Source: Rhizophagus clarus
Lineage: Eukaryota; Glomeromycota; Glomeromycetes; Glomerales; Glomeraceae
Assembly (NCBI GenBank): GCA_015698045.1
Contig: BLAL01000013.1
Location: forward strand, 930,001 to 994,000
Direction: 5' to 3'
Length of the DNA stretch: 64,000 nt
Below, piece by piece: positions 11,001-22,260 of this stretch. Positions within the stretch are counted from its first letter, which is position 1. The number at the start of each line of letters is the position of its first letter. A program made the position numbers and the translations under genes. A model generated the notes under the pieces. The model ran no database searches. It was given only the letters and a program-made list of their open reading frames with translations, and was not told where the DNA came from.

Positions 11001-14000
11001 ATCGTAATTTTCTTCTTGTACTTTACAATAAAGAAGACAGACAAATTGAAATATTCTTTGATACTGCGCAACGATTAGCAAAAAATTTTAAATCAAATTC
11101 GATTAATCCATTTAAAACATTAAACACGAATGAAGATTTTCTTATTGCAGTTAATGAGGCAAAAGGTTTGCTTGCTATATATAACACAAAGGAAGCTAAG
11201 GTATTTGTTGAAAATTCTCGTTTCATTAATTTTTTAAATCCATTAAAACCATTTCTTTTGTTTTTTTGCTTTAAAAAAACAGCTTAATGTATTTTCTTTT
11301 GATGATAATCGAAAAAAATTATATGCACGTAATGCGAATATTCAATTATCGCAATGGTATAATAATAATATGCCAAACATTAAATATTTTCTATTCATCA
11401 AAGATACTGAGGATTTATGCTTTGTTGAGAATAGTGGACGAGTACGTATTTTCAATCTCGTAAATCTACAATTCCGACCAGCAGCTTGTAATTTTCCGCA
11501 TAATTTAGTAAATGTTTTAAGTTCTCCGGATGGCTCCTGTATTATGGCATTTGCGAAAGAAGTGCCAGAAAATAGGGAAATTAATCGTGTTTACGTCTAT
11601 TTTTTCAAAAGTTTTGGAGGTTCTCCTAGTAAAGGTTTGTATACTAAATTTTACTCTAATAAAAAGTATTATATTTAATAACGTTTTTTTTTTTATTTTC
11701 AGTAATTGATTTACCATCAAATTTTAAATCCTTGGAATTTCTTCAAATTTCCTATATCGATCGACAGACCCATTTGGTCTCACTCGATTTACAGAACGGA
11801 TGTTTTAATTCTTTATTAGTAAAAATCACAATTGAAAAAACCCAATTTCATTTCCAAAAAAGCAAGCAAAAACAACCACTTGCGCCTCAGAGAACAAAAT
11901 CAAATGATCTTATCAATGCGTATAAATTGATGTTTGAAAAATATTCTATTGATAACTGCATCGATCCTAAGCAAAATTGTCCTCTCAGTTTAAAAATAGT
12001 TCTCGATATTAATAATGATGATCATGAAGAATGCGACGAGAAATTTGAAAAATATATCAAAAAAATGTTCGAGAATTTGGAGTATTTTACAAAAAAACCT
12101 GCATCAATACTAAAAAAGTTTTCTACATCAACAACTACTTTCCAAAAACTTGATATTGGAAATTCGAATTTTCAGAAGAAATTTTCATCAGAATATCAAT
12201 TAGGGGAATGGATTATTCAACTTTGTTGTCTAATTCCTATACAAATTGCTGTAACGAGAAAGAATATATTTCTACCACTTAAAGATGGATTATCTTCGAA
12301 TGAAGATTATCTTATTGATCTTGAAGATGGCCATCATGTAGACATTATAGCAAAAAATATTTCATTTGGATGGTATGAAGGAATTTTTAAGCATTTTAGT
12401 TATAAAAAAGTAAAAGTTGTTTCAAGTATGGGTGAACAATCATGTGGGAAATCATTTATGTTAAACCACCTTATCGGAACTACGTTTGATGAGTCAGCAA
12501 TGGTATGTGGTATATCTTTTTAAATCTTTTATTGTTTGTATAAAAATTAACTGACTTTGTTTTTATTAGCGTTGTACCGAGGGCGTATGGATGTCATTAG
12601 GTAATCTTAACAATTTCTTCACTGAATTAATAATAAATCTTACTAACTTTTTTATTTTATAGTAAATACACAAGAATATATCTATGTTGCGCTTGACTTT
12701 GAAGGATTAAGATCTCTTGAAAGAACTCCACAAGAAGGTATTTTAGTTTATCTTCTTATTTATCTATATATGCAATTAATAAACTATGTTCTATTCTTAG
12801 ATATGTTTTTAACTCTCTTTAATACGGTCGTCTCAAATCTTATTCTTTTTAAAGTAGTTTTTTTTCTTTGTATTATACTGCTATTGCCTCTTGCTTAAAA
12901 TGTTTTACTGATATATATAATTAATTCCAAAAGAATCAATTTGCCATAAATAGAGATGTATCGACAATGTTTCAGAAATTTCAAGATGGTGCGAAGTTAT
13001 TTGAATCGGATCCGAAAATGTTTCAAGTAAATCATGAAGATAAATTCTCATTTCATAATACGAAGAAACATTGGCTACACTAATTGTTGTTTGATTTTTT
13101 AGGCAAGACTTTGTATTATCATTAAAGATGTGCCCAGAGGAGATAAAGATGGTATTAAGAAAGAATTCCAATTAAAACTTTCTCAATTAGTTAAAGAGGT
13201 AATCAAAAAAATATTTTAATTGTTCAATTATTTAAAAAAAACTAATTTAATGAATGTTATAGGAAGGTGAAGATAATTTTATTACAAGAATGTATAGAGG
13301 TGGATTGAATATTATACCTTGGCCTTTATTTAATGACATTGCATGGTTTAAACAATTGTCACAAATTAAAAAAAGGCTGGATGAACAAGAAACAAAATAT
13401 GAAAATGCTAGAGCTTTCTTGCATAACACAAAAGTAATGATGGCTAAGTTGATGGTTTGTAAACATTATATCTAATTGATGCCAATGATGAAAACTCTGT
13501 TTCTTAACTAATTTATATTCTAAAACTTAGATATGTGATTGGGGTTCATTGAGCGAAGACCTCATACAGATCCGCGTTGCAATGTTAAAAAGATTACTTC
13601 CGTTCGCTGTATCTTATGGTATAGAACGAAACGATCCATTCATTGAACATCTTGTGGTAAATAAAATTTGATTTTAATACGTATGCGTATAATTCTTAAT
13701 GAATTTTAATCTATCAAATTTATGTATTCGAATAATAGAATCATGATTCTGGAGAACTTATTTATGACCCAATAATAAATTTATGTGATGTCCTAAAAGA
13801 CTTCAAAAATTCTACCGTAATATTTTCCGATTCTGGTATCCTGTTATATGATGAACGTACATCTTTTGAACGACTTTCTGAAAATTTGAGACGTGATTTC
13901 GAAAAAATTGTACAACCACGGAGAGAGTCATCTGATGATAATGAATGGTTTTCTAACCTTAGTAAATTCTTTGAGTACGTTATTAAACGGCGAAAATCAC

Positions 14001-17000
14001 GCGTTCAATATTGGTATGAGCAAAATACCGCTAAATTTCCACAAGACAATAGTGATATTGCTAGTGGAAAGTATGTAATGAAGCAAGAAATAAGCAAACT
14101 CGCACTTCTATGGACCTTATGTGGATTAAGATGTCATCAATGTGGTTTGAAATGCGTCAAAAACCGTGATCACAAGGAAAATCATGAATGTTTAACAGAT
14201 CATAAGTGTTATTTTCCTTGTCACTTAACTAAGGCCCACAACGGAGATTATATCCCAGAATGTAGTCACAAAGCTGGACATGAAGGAAAACATGTTTGTG
14301 ATAAAATAAATCATTCATGTGGCAAACCATGTAATCTTATTGATAAGCGTAATTGCCAGAAAGTTTGTTTTAAGGAAATCGGACATGATGACGGTGAACA
14401 TTTATGTCAATCACGTAATCATTATTGTGGAGAAGATTGTTCATTATCAACACATACCACAAAAGGAGATTATCATTGTCCAAATAAATGTATTAAACCA
14501 TATGAAGAAGAACATGATTTGCATCGTTGTGAAAATACAACTTGTCCAATTCAATGTCAAATTCCGGATTGTAAGGAAAAATGTCAAAGTAATGATCATT
14601 TTCATGCCTTCTCCATCTTACAAGTTAATCATTTTTGTGGGTATGTATCATTTTCGCTTCTTTTCATTCTGAATGAATGTTATTATTCAACAAAATTATT
14701 ATTTGATTAAAGGAATGAGCATCAATGTCGTGAATTATGTGAAGATGATGGTATATGTCAAGTAGATACTAAACCTAAAGAGAAAAAAGAAACTTATAGA
14801 GGTTTAATCAATGAAACTTCTATTACATTTACAAAGGTAGCGTATGAAATTATTAGAGTACAACTGTTGTAATTAATGTAGTCCATAATGTATTAATTCT
14901 TGATAATATAATTATTCATAATAGTATATTCAATTAAGCAAAAGATTAGAATGTAATAAAAAGATTCCTCCAAATGAATTTGAGCATACCGGAAAACATA
15001 CGCATAATGAAAATGGATTTCATTATTGTGATTCGAAGTGTCAGTTCTGTGAATATTATGTATGTATCAGCAAAATTATTATTGTATAATTGTCTTTGAT
15101 AATAATTATAATTCTAATTACTTAAAATTAGTGTACGTTACCTTATGGACACGCACAAGATCACGATACAAAACATGGAAATATGACACAAACTGAATTC
15201 ACAGGAGAAGATAATGAATTTGAATATGCAGGGTATGATACAGTATATTAATCATTAAATAAATTAATTATTTTGTTTTAAATAAATATCTAATTGTTAG
15301 GTACAAATTAAGAGTTGGTGATCAAGGAATATTTGTTCTTTGTAATTTAGTAAGTATTACATAATTCAAATTTAAAATTTCCTATTAATTTAATTTCCTC
15401 TTTCTTTATATTAGTTTTGTAAAGATTTGGGTAGACATCGTCATATTGATTATTGTCATAATGAAGAAAATTGCAAATTTGAAAATCAGAATATCCAACA
15501 CATCCATGGTAATTTATAGACCTTTTTTTCCTAAATGAAAATATTTACTCATTATTATTATTACTTTTTTAGAAAAAGTTTCACCTAATCCTGATAAGCC
15601 AAAAGATTTTGTTTCTCATAAACTTTATTGGGAACGAACAGGGTTTAAAGGTACAACATGTATAAATTAGTTCCTATATGGTCTTTTAATACGCTTACTA
15701 AATTATTTTAATTTTATGTTTTCTTAACGTTAATATATATACAGATCCTTATACTGCTCAAGATCAACAAGAATTTACAAAATGTGATCATGAATGTCCC
15801 GATGAAAAGCATCATAAACCTGGACTTACTAAATCATTTTGTGAATTACAACTTTTTCATGCTCCGCTCGACCTAAGATCAAAACCTCCAAAAAATTGTG
15901 GATATGTATCTTTAGATGGACATCAATTTAATTGTGAAAATCCAAGTACCGCTTTTCACATTATTTTTGTCATAGATCGTTCAAAATCTATGAAAAATAA
16001 CGATAAGAAACCGATTTCAGACTACCCAATTTATAATGACTTAAAAAAAAAGCATAATAATAGGATTGGTGCAGTTTACCAGGCGGTAATATTAAATAAT
16101 ATTTAATTAACTCATCTTAGCTTTTATTAAATAAATTTATTATCAATGTAGGTGTATTATTTTATGGAATCACGTATAAATTCTGCTAAGGTAAAGCCAA
16201 ATCAAGTATCATTAGCTATGCGTGATACTGTTTCATTAATTTTGTTTCACAAAAAGGTTCGTATTAATATTTAAATTTGAACACAACTTTATTTAAAATC
16301 ATACTAATTATTTACTGAAATAATTGTAGGTTATCATTCCATTTAAAAATCGAGACTTAACTAATACGAAAGATTTGTTGAATATAATGCTCGAGCATAA
16401 TGTAAGTAGAGGAACGGACTTTCGCCTTGCAATTCAGGAAGCTGGATCTTTGATTGATGATTACTTTGAACCTAAAAAGTATGTCCAAATAAATAAGACA
16501 AAATATAATTATGCGATATAACTTTATTTATTACATAATTTTCTTTTAGAGAAAATATCATTATATTCTTATCCGACGGAAAATGTGATACTCCATCAAA
16601 TGAACTTCGCGATATTTGTGAACGAATCAAAGAAAGAGGGTATTTAGTTTTTTTTGTTAAATAAAATTTTGTTTAGTAATCTATCTTTTTTAGTTAAATT
16701 CTTTGAAATTTCAGCTCCCCATTATACCTTTATACGGTATTATTTGGCAATGATTCTGATGGTAGCTCTTTAAAAGAAATGGCAGAGATTGCACAATCTT
16801 ATCATCCTGCAAAAGTTTCACCTGACGCGCTACAATGCCGATACAAACATGCTATCGACGAAGTTAATTTAATAGATCATTTTAATGAAGTAGCAACAAG
16901 CTTAAGAAAACACAATACAAAAAGTCCAAAGTTTTATTCAGGTAAAAAAGGTGAATTATTTTCCAAAAGTTAGATTATAGAAATGTTAAGTTATAAATAT

Positions 17001-20000
17001 TTATTACATTACTAATCACTGCATTATTTTTCCTTTACTTTTTAGATGATGATTTTAATAATTCAGGTAAAAAATAATATTATTACATACTTTATAAACT
17101 TATTTATTAAAATTCAAACATGCACCAATGAAGTTAATTTAATAGATCATTTTAATGAAGTAGCAACAAGTTTAAGAGAACACAATACAAAAAGTCCAAA
17201 GTCTCATTCAGATAAAAAAGGTGAATTATTTTCCAAAAGTTAGATTATAGAAATGTTAAGTTATAAATATTTATTACATTACTAATCACTTCATTATTTT
17301 TCCTTTACTTTTTAGATGATGATTTTAATAATTCAGGTAAAAAATAATATTATTACATACTTTATAAACTTATTTATTAAAATTCAAACATGCACCAATG
17401 AAGTTAATTTAATAGATCATTTTAATGAAGTAGCAACAAGCTTAAGAAAACACAATACAAAAAGTCCAAAGTCTCATTCAGATAAAAAAGGTGAATTATT
17501 TTCCAAAAGTTAGATTATAGAAATGTTAAGTTATAAATATTTATTACATTACTAATCACTGCATTATTTTTCCTTTACTTTTTAGATGATGATTTTAATA
17601 ATTCAGGTAAAAAATAATATTATTACATACTTTATAAACTTATTTATTAAAATTCAAACATGCACCAATGAAGTTAATTTAATAGATCATTTTAATGAAG
17701 TAGCAACAAGCTTAAGAAAACACAATACAAAAAGTCCAAAGTCTCATTCAGATAAAAAAGGTGAATTATTTTCCAAAAGTTAGATTATAGAAATGTTAAG
17801 TTATAAATATTTATTACATTACTAATCACTGCATTATTTTTCCTTTACTTTTTAGATGATGATTTTAATAATTCAGGTAAAAAATAATATTATTACATAC
17901 TTTATAAACTTATTTATTAAAATTCAAACATGCACCAATGAAGTTAATTTAATAGATCATTTTAATGAAGTAGCAACAAGTTTAAGAAAACACAATACAA
18001 AAAGTCCAAAGTCTCTTTCAGATAAAAAAGGTGAATTATTTTCCAAAAGTTAGATTATAGAAATGTTAAGTTATAAATATTTATTACATTACTAATCACT
18101 TCATTATTTTTCCTTTACTTTTTAGATGATGATTTTAATAATTCAGGTAAAAAATAATATTATTACATACTTTATAAACTTATTTATTAAAATTCAAACA
18201 TTCACCAATGAAGTTAATTTAATAGATCATTTTAATGAAGTAGCAACAAGCTTAAGAAAACACAATACAAAAAGTCCAAAGTCTCATTCAGATAAAAAAG
18301 GTGAATTATTTTCCAAAAGTTAGATTATAGAAATGTTAAGTTATAAATATTTATTACATTACTAATCACTGCATTATTTTTCCTTTACTTTTTAGATGAT
18401 GATTTTAATAATTCAGGTAAAAAATAATATTATTACATACTTTATAAACTTATTTATTAAAATTCAAACATTCACCAATGAAGTTAATTTAATAGATCAT
18501 TTTAATGAAGTAGCAACAAGCTTAAGAAAACACAATACAAAAAGTCCAAAGTCTCATTCAGATAAAAAAGGTGAATTATTTTCCAAAAGTTAGATTATAG
18601 AAATGTTAAGTTATAAATATTTATTACATTACTAATCACTGCATTATTTTTCCTTTACTTTTTAGATGATGATTTTAATAATTCAGGTAAAAAATAATAT
18701 TATTACATACTTTATAAACTTATTTATTAAAATTCAAACATGCACCAATGAAGTTAATTTAATAGATCATTTTAATGAAGTAGCAACAAGTTTAAGAAAA
18801 CACAATACAAAAAGTCCAAAGTCTCATTCAGATAAAAAAGGTGAATTATTTTCCAAAAGTTAGATTATAGAAATGTTAAGTTATAAATATTTATTACATT
18901 ACTAATCACTGCATTATTTTTCCTTTACTTTTTAGATGATGATTTTAATAATTCAGGTAAAAAATAATATTATTACATACTTTATAAACTTATTTATTAA
19001 AATTCAAACATGCACCAATGAAGTTAATTTAATAGATCATTTTAATGAAGTAGCAACAAGTTTAAGAGAACACAATACAAAAAGTCCAAAGTCTCATTCA
19101 GATAAAAAAGGTGAATTATTTTCCAAAAGTTAGATTATAGAAATGTTAAGTTATAAATATTTATTACATTACTAATCACTTCATTATTTTTCCTTTACTT
19201 TTTAGATGATGATTTTAATAATTCAGGTAAAAAATAATATTATTACATACTTTATAAACTTATTTATTAAAATTCAAACATGCACCAATGAAGTTAATTT
19301 AATAGATCATTTTAATGAAGTAGCAACAAGTTTAAGAAAACACAATACAAAAAGTCCAAAGTCTCATTCAGATAAAAAAGGTGAATTATTTTCCAAAAGT
19401 TAGATTATAGAAATGTTAAGTTATAAATATTTATTACATTACTAATCACTGCATTATTTTTCCTTTACTTTTTAGATGATGATTTTAATAATTCAGGTAA
19501 AAAATAATATTATTACATACTTTATAAACTTATTTATTAAAATTCAAACATGCACCAATGAAGTTAATTTAATAGATCATTTTAATGAAGTAGCAACAAG
19601 CTTAAGAAAACACAATACAAAAAGTCCAAAGTCTCATTCAGATAAAAAAGGTGAATTATTTTCCAAAAGTTAGATTATAGAAATGTTAAGTTATAAATAT
19701 TTATTACATTACTAATCACTGCATTATTTTTCCTTTACTTTTTAGATGATGATTTTAATAATTCAGGTAAAAAATAATATTATTACATACTTTATAAACT
19801 TATTTATTAAAATTCAAACATGCACCAATGAAGTTAATTTAATAGATCATTTTAATGAAGTAGCAACAAGTTTAAGAAAACACAATACAAAAAGTCCAAA
19901 GTCTCATTCAGATAAAAAAGGTGAATTATTTTCCAAAAGTTAGATTATAGAAATGTTAAGTTATAAATATTTATTACATTACTAATCACTTCATTATTTT

Positions 20001-22260
20001 TCCTTTACTTTTTAGATGATGATTTTAATAATTCAGGTAAAAAATAATATTATTACATACTTTATAAACTTATTTATTAAAATTCAAACATGCACCAATG
20101 AAGTTAATTTAATAGCTCATTTTAATGAAGTAGCAACAAGCTTAAGAAAACACAATACAAAAAGTCCAAAGTCTCATTCAGATAAAAAAGGTGAATTATT
20201 TTCCAAAAGTTAGATTATAGAAATGTTAAGTTATAAATATTTATTACATTACTAATCACTGCATTATTTTTCCTTTACTTTTTAGATGATGATTTTAATA
20301 ATTCAGGTAAAAAATAATATTATTACATACTTTATAAACTTATTTATTAAAATTCAAACATGCACCAATGAAGTTAATTTAATAGATCATTTTAATGAAG
20401 TAGCAACAAGTTTAAGAAAACACAATACAAAAAGTCCAAAGTCTCTTTCAGATAAAAAAGGTGAATTATTTTCCAAAAGTTAGATTATAGAAATGTTAAG
20501 TTATAAATATTTATTACATTACTAATCACTTCATTATTTTTCCTTTACTTTTTAGATGATGGTTTTAATAATTCAGGTAAAAAATAATATTATTACATAT
20601 TTTATAAACTTATTTATTAAATTAATCTTGGACTTTGATAAATATAGAGGCAAATGATTCTATATTTTGGAGTGATGAACTTGAAGCGCGTCTCTGTGAG
20701 CTATATATGAAAGATGATGTCATAGATATATTTTGGGGACAACCTATTGAAGAATACTTGGCTAGTAGTACTACATGGAATGTTTATGTGATTACACATG
20801 GTTTGCATTCGTATACTAAGATGGAAACAATTGCAGATAATCAAGTAATTTATTTTATTGCAGAAGAGGAAAGATTTGCTAACTTTAATGACTCATTACC
20901 AAATTCAATAGAAATTCCACAAGATTTGAAAAAGAAATTTGATGAAGCCTTAGACAATGAATTGGGATTACCATTCCGTGAAAAGCATTATAATCTGATT
21001 GGAATGAGTACTGGTTATAAACGTATTAATGGACAGTTGACGGAAATACCGGCAATTATATTATATGTTCGCCAAAAGGGTATTTTACGTCGTGGTTGTG
21101 GTGGGGTATTTCCAGAGAAAATTTGTGGATTTCCGTTAGACGTTGTTGAAGCATGTACTGCAACTCCTTGTATAGGTTTTGGTATAGATACTTGTCGACG
21201 TTATCAAGTTGATGTTAAATTAGGGTCAAGTATTGGTATAGGATTAGAAAAAGAAAATACAACTGGAACTTTAAGTGCTGTCGCTTATGAAAATGAGTCA
21301 CCAAAGCGGATTGGTATTATCTCATGTGAACATATACTCAAATTTAATGAATTAGAAAATCAAAATAATATTGTTTACCAACCTTCATACAAAGATTTGT
21401 TTGAACCAAAAAGACAATTGAATGAATTACTTGGACTATCACAAGCACCAGGAGCTAAGAAAAGTGAATATGTTGATGAAATTGAAGAAATGGAAAGAAA
21501 ACTTAAAATAGTAGAAAAAAGGGATTCAACTCTTGCTACTTATGTAAGAGGTATGCGAGAAAACTTCCTCTCAAGTGAAGACAATAAATATTATGGTATT
21601 GATGCCGGATTTTGTATTTTCAGTAATAAGAATCGTATGTTATGTTCAAAAGAATTTCCAATTTTTTCAAATTATTTCGCAAATAATGGACTTTCCAATC
21701 ATCTGGAAGGTGTTTATACTAGACAAGAATTTAAGAATTTTGATTATAATACTAGAGTTTTTAAAATAGGACGAACTACGGGTCTTACTTTTGGGAAATT
21801 ACTTCCTACTGACCAAGCTATTGCCTGTAGCTTGACAAATGAAAGCATTAGAATTGCAAAAAAGTTGGAAATGGAAAAAAATATTCCTATTTATAATAAT
21901 GAAGATCAAAAAATATTTATTGGATATATGAAGTCACGAATGGATTCAGAAATTTGTCAAAATCGTAAGAAATGCTATCCTATTAAATGGTTTGATCGTC
22001 AATTGGCATTTAAATTTGAACCTGGTGAATTTGAATGTGGTGATTCAGGGGCAAGCATTATAGATGAAACAGGAAAAGCTCTTGGTATTCTTCATGCAAA
22101 GTGGATAACATCATACCAAACATATGGAATTGCTTCCCCTTATTTTGCTGTACTTGAAGCACTAAATGTAAGTATTTATTTGTCTTCTGAGTCCACTGCA
22201 GCATCTACAGTGGACAAAAAAAATGTTCTTATAAGAAAAATTTTTCCAGTCAATATTTAG
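8045..22260 (+). CDS. giant multidomain protein: GBP/VLIG-like GTPase + Cys/His-rich region + VWA domain + trypsin-like protease
   Basis: About 2,700 aa (2,703 with one microexon used, 2,794 with all 14). Exons 1-33 run 8045-8078, 8181-8336, 8419-8611, 8687-8875, 8953-9133 ... 16550-16639, 16715-16941; then 21-nt microexons at 17046+270k; last exon 20648-22260. Every junction keeps phase. Domains: acidic/Lys-rich N-terminal region; propeller-like repeats (~700-880); GTPase at ~1115-1240 with P-loop GEQSCGKS, RCTEGVW, DFEG and IIKDVPRGD; Cys/His-rich zinc-type region (~1490-1830); VWA with MIDAS DRSKS (~1930), GTDF and SDGK; then a trypsin-like domain with His in ISCEHIL, Asp in GIDAGF and Ser in GDSGAS (approximate residues 2393, 2483, 2630). 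Known families: VLIG/GBP GTPases, VWA, and S1-like (NAL1-like) proteases. The fusion suggests nucleotide-switched, partner-sensing proteolysis, possibly defence; that role is inference. No signal peptide. Two separate genes is the main alternative, but the last exon has no in-frame ATG near its start and is phase-matched to the microexon. Confidence 0.8.
15745..16941 (+). other. VWA domain-coding exons 29-33 of the giant gene
   Basis: Listed separately because it is a clear functional block. Exons 15745-16085, 16152-16256, 16330-16478, 16550-16639 and 16715-16941 encode FHIIFVIDRSKS (MIDAS DxSxS), an SRGTDF turn (the MIDAS Thr) and IIIFLSDGKCD (MIDAS Asp). All metal-coordinating positions appear intact, so a metal-dependent ligand-binding domain is expected. 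Confidence 0.85.
16860..20620 (+). repeat. 270-bp tandem array, about 13.9 units, carrying 21-nt microexons
   Basis: Units repeat at exactly 270 bp from 16860 (gaagttaattta...) with only a handful of substitutions. Each unit holds a copy of the 3' part of exon 33 (VNLIDHFNEVATSLRKHN...), then intron, then a 21-nt exon bounded by ctttactttttag and gtaaaaaata, then the next intron. The 65-aa frames visible in each unit (starting MMILIIQ) are read-through artefacts, not genes. In unit 0 the exon-33 donor reads tcag|gtaaaa; in the 13 later copies it reads tcagataaaa, so that donor is lost. The array lies inside the giant gene, between its VWA and protease parts. Confidence 0.95.
20648..22260 (+). 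other. last exon: trypsin-like serine protease domain
   Basis: A single 1,613-nt exon encodes about 536 residues. The first ~180 residues lead in to a segment (IPAIILYVRQKG...FP..ICGFPLDVVEA) that resembles the pre-protease part of bacterial and plant NAL1-like peptidases. The chymotrypsin-like domain follows, with a likely triad: His in ISCEHI, Asp in YYGIDAGF, Ser in GDSGASI. An insert with Lys/Glu-rich helix (about 21470-21560) sits between His and Asp. No secretion signal, so an intracellular protease released or activated by the upstream domains is the simplest reading. Confidence 0.8.

Noticed and set aside
17046..20483. Thirteen 65-aa reading frames (MMILIIQVKNNII...)
   Set aside because: They read through the microexon, its donor, the intron and the copied exon 33 in the wrong frame; they exist only because the 270-bp unit repeats.
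16860..20620. CRISPR-like array
   Set aside because: The unit is 270 bp with no unique spacers, and it lies within a spliced eukaryotic gene.
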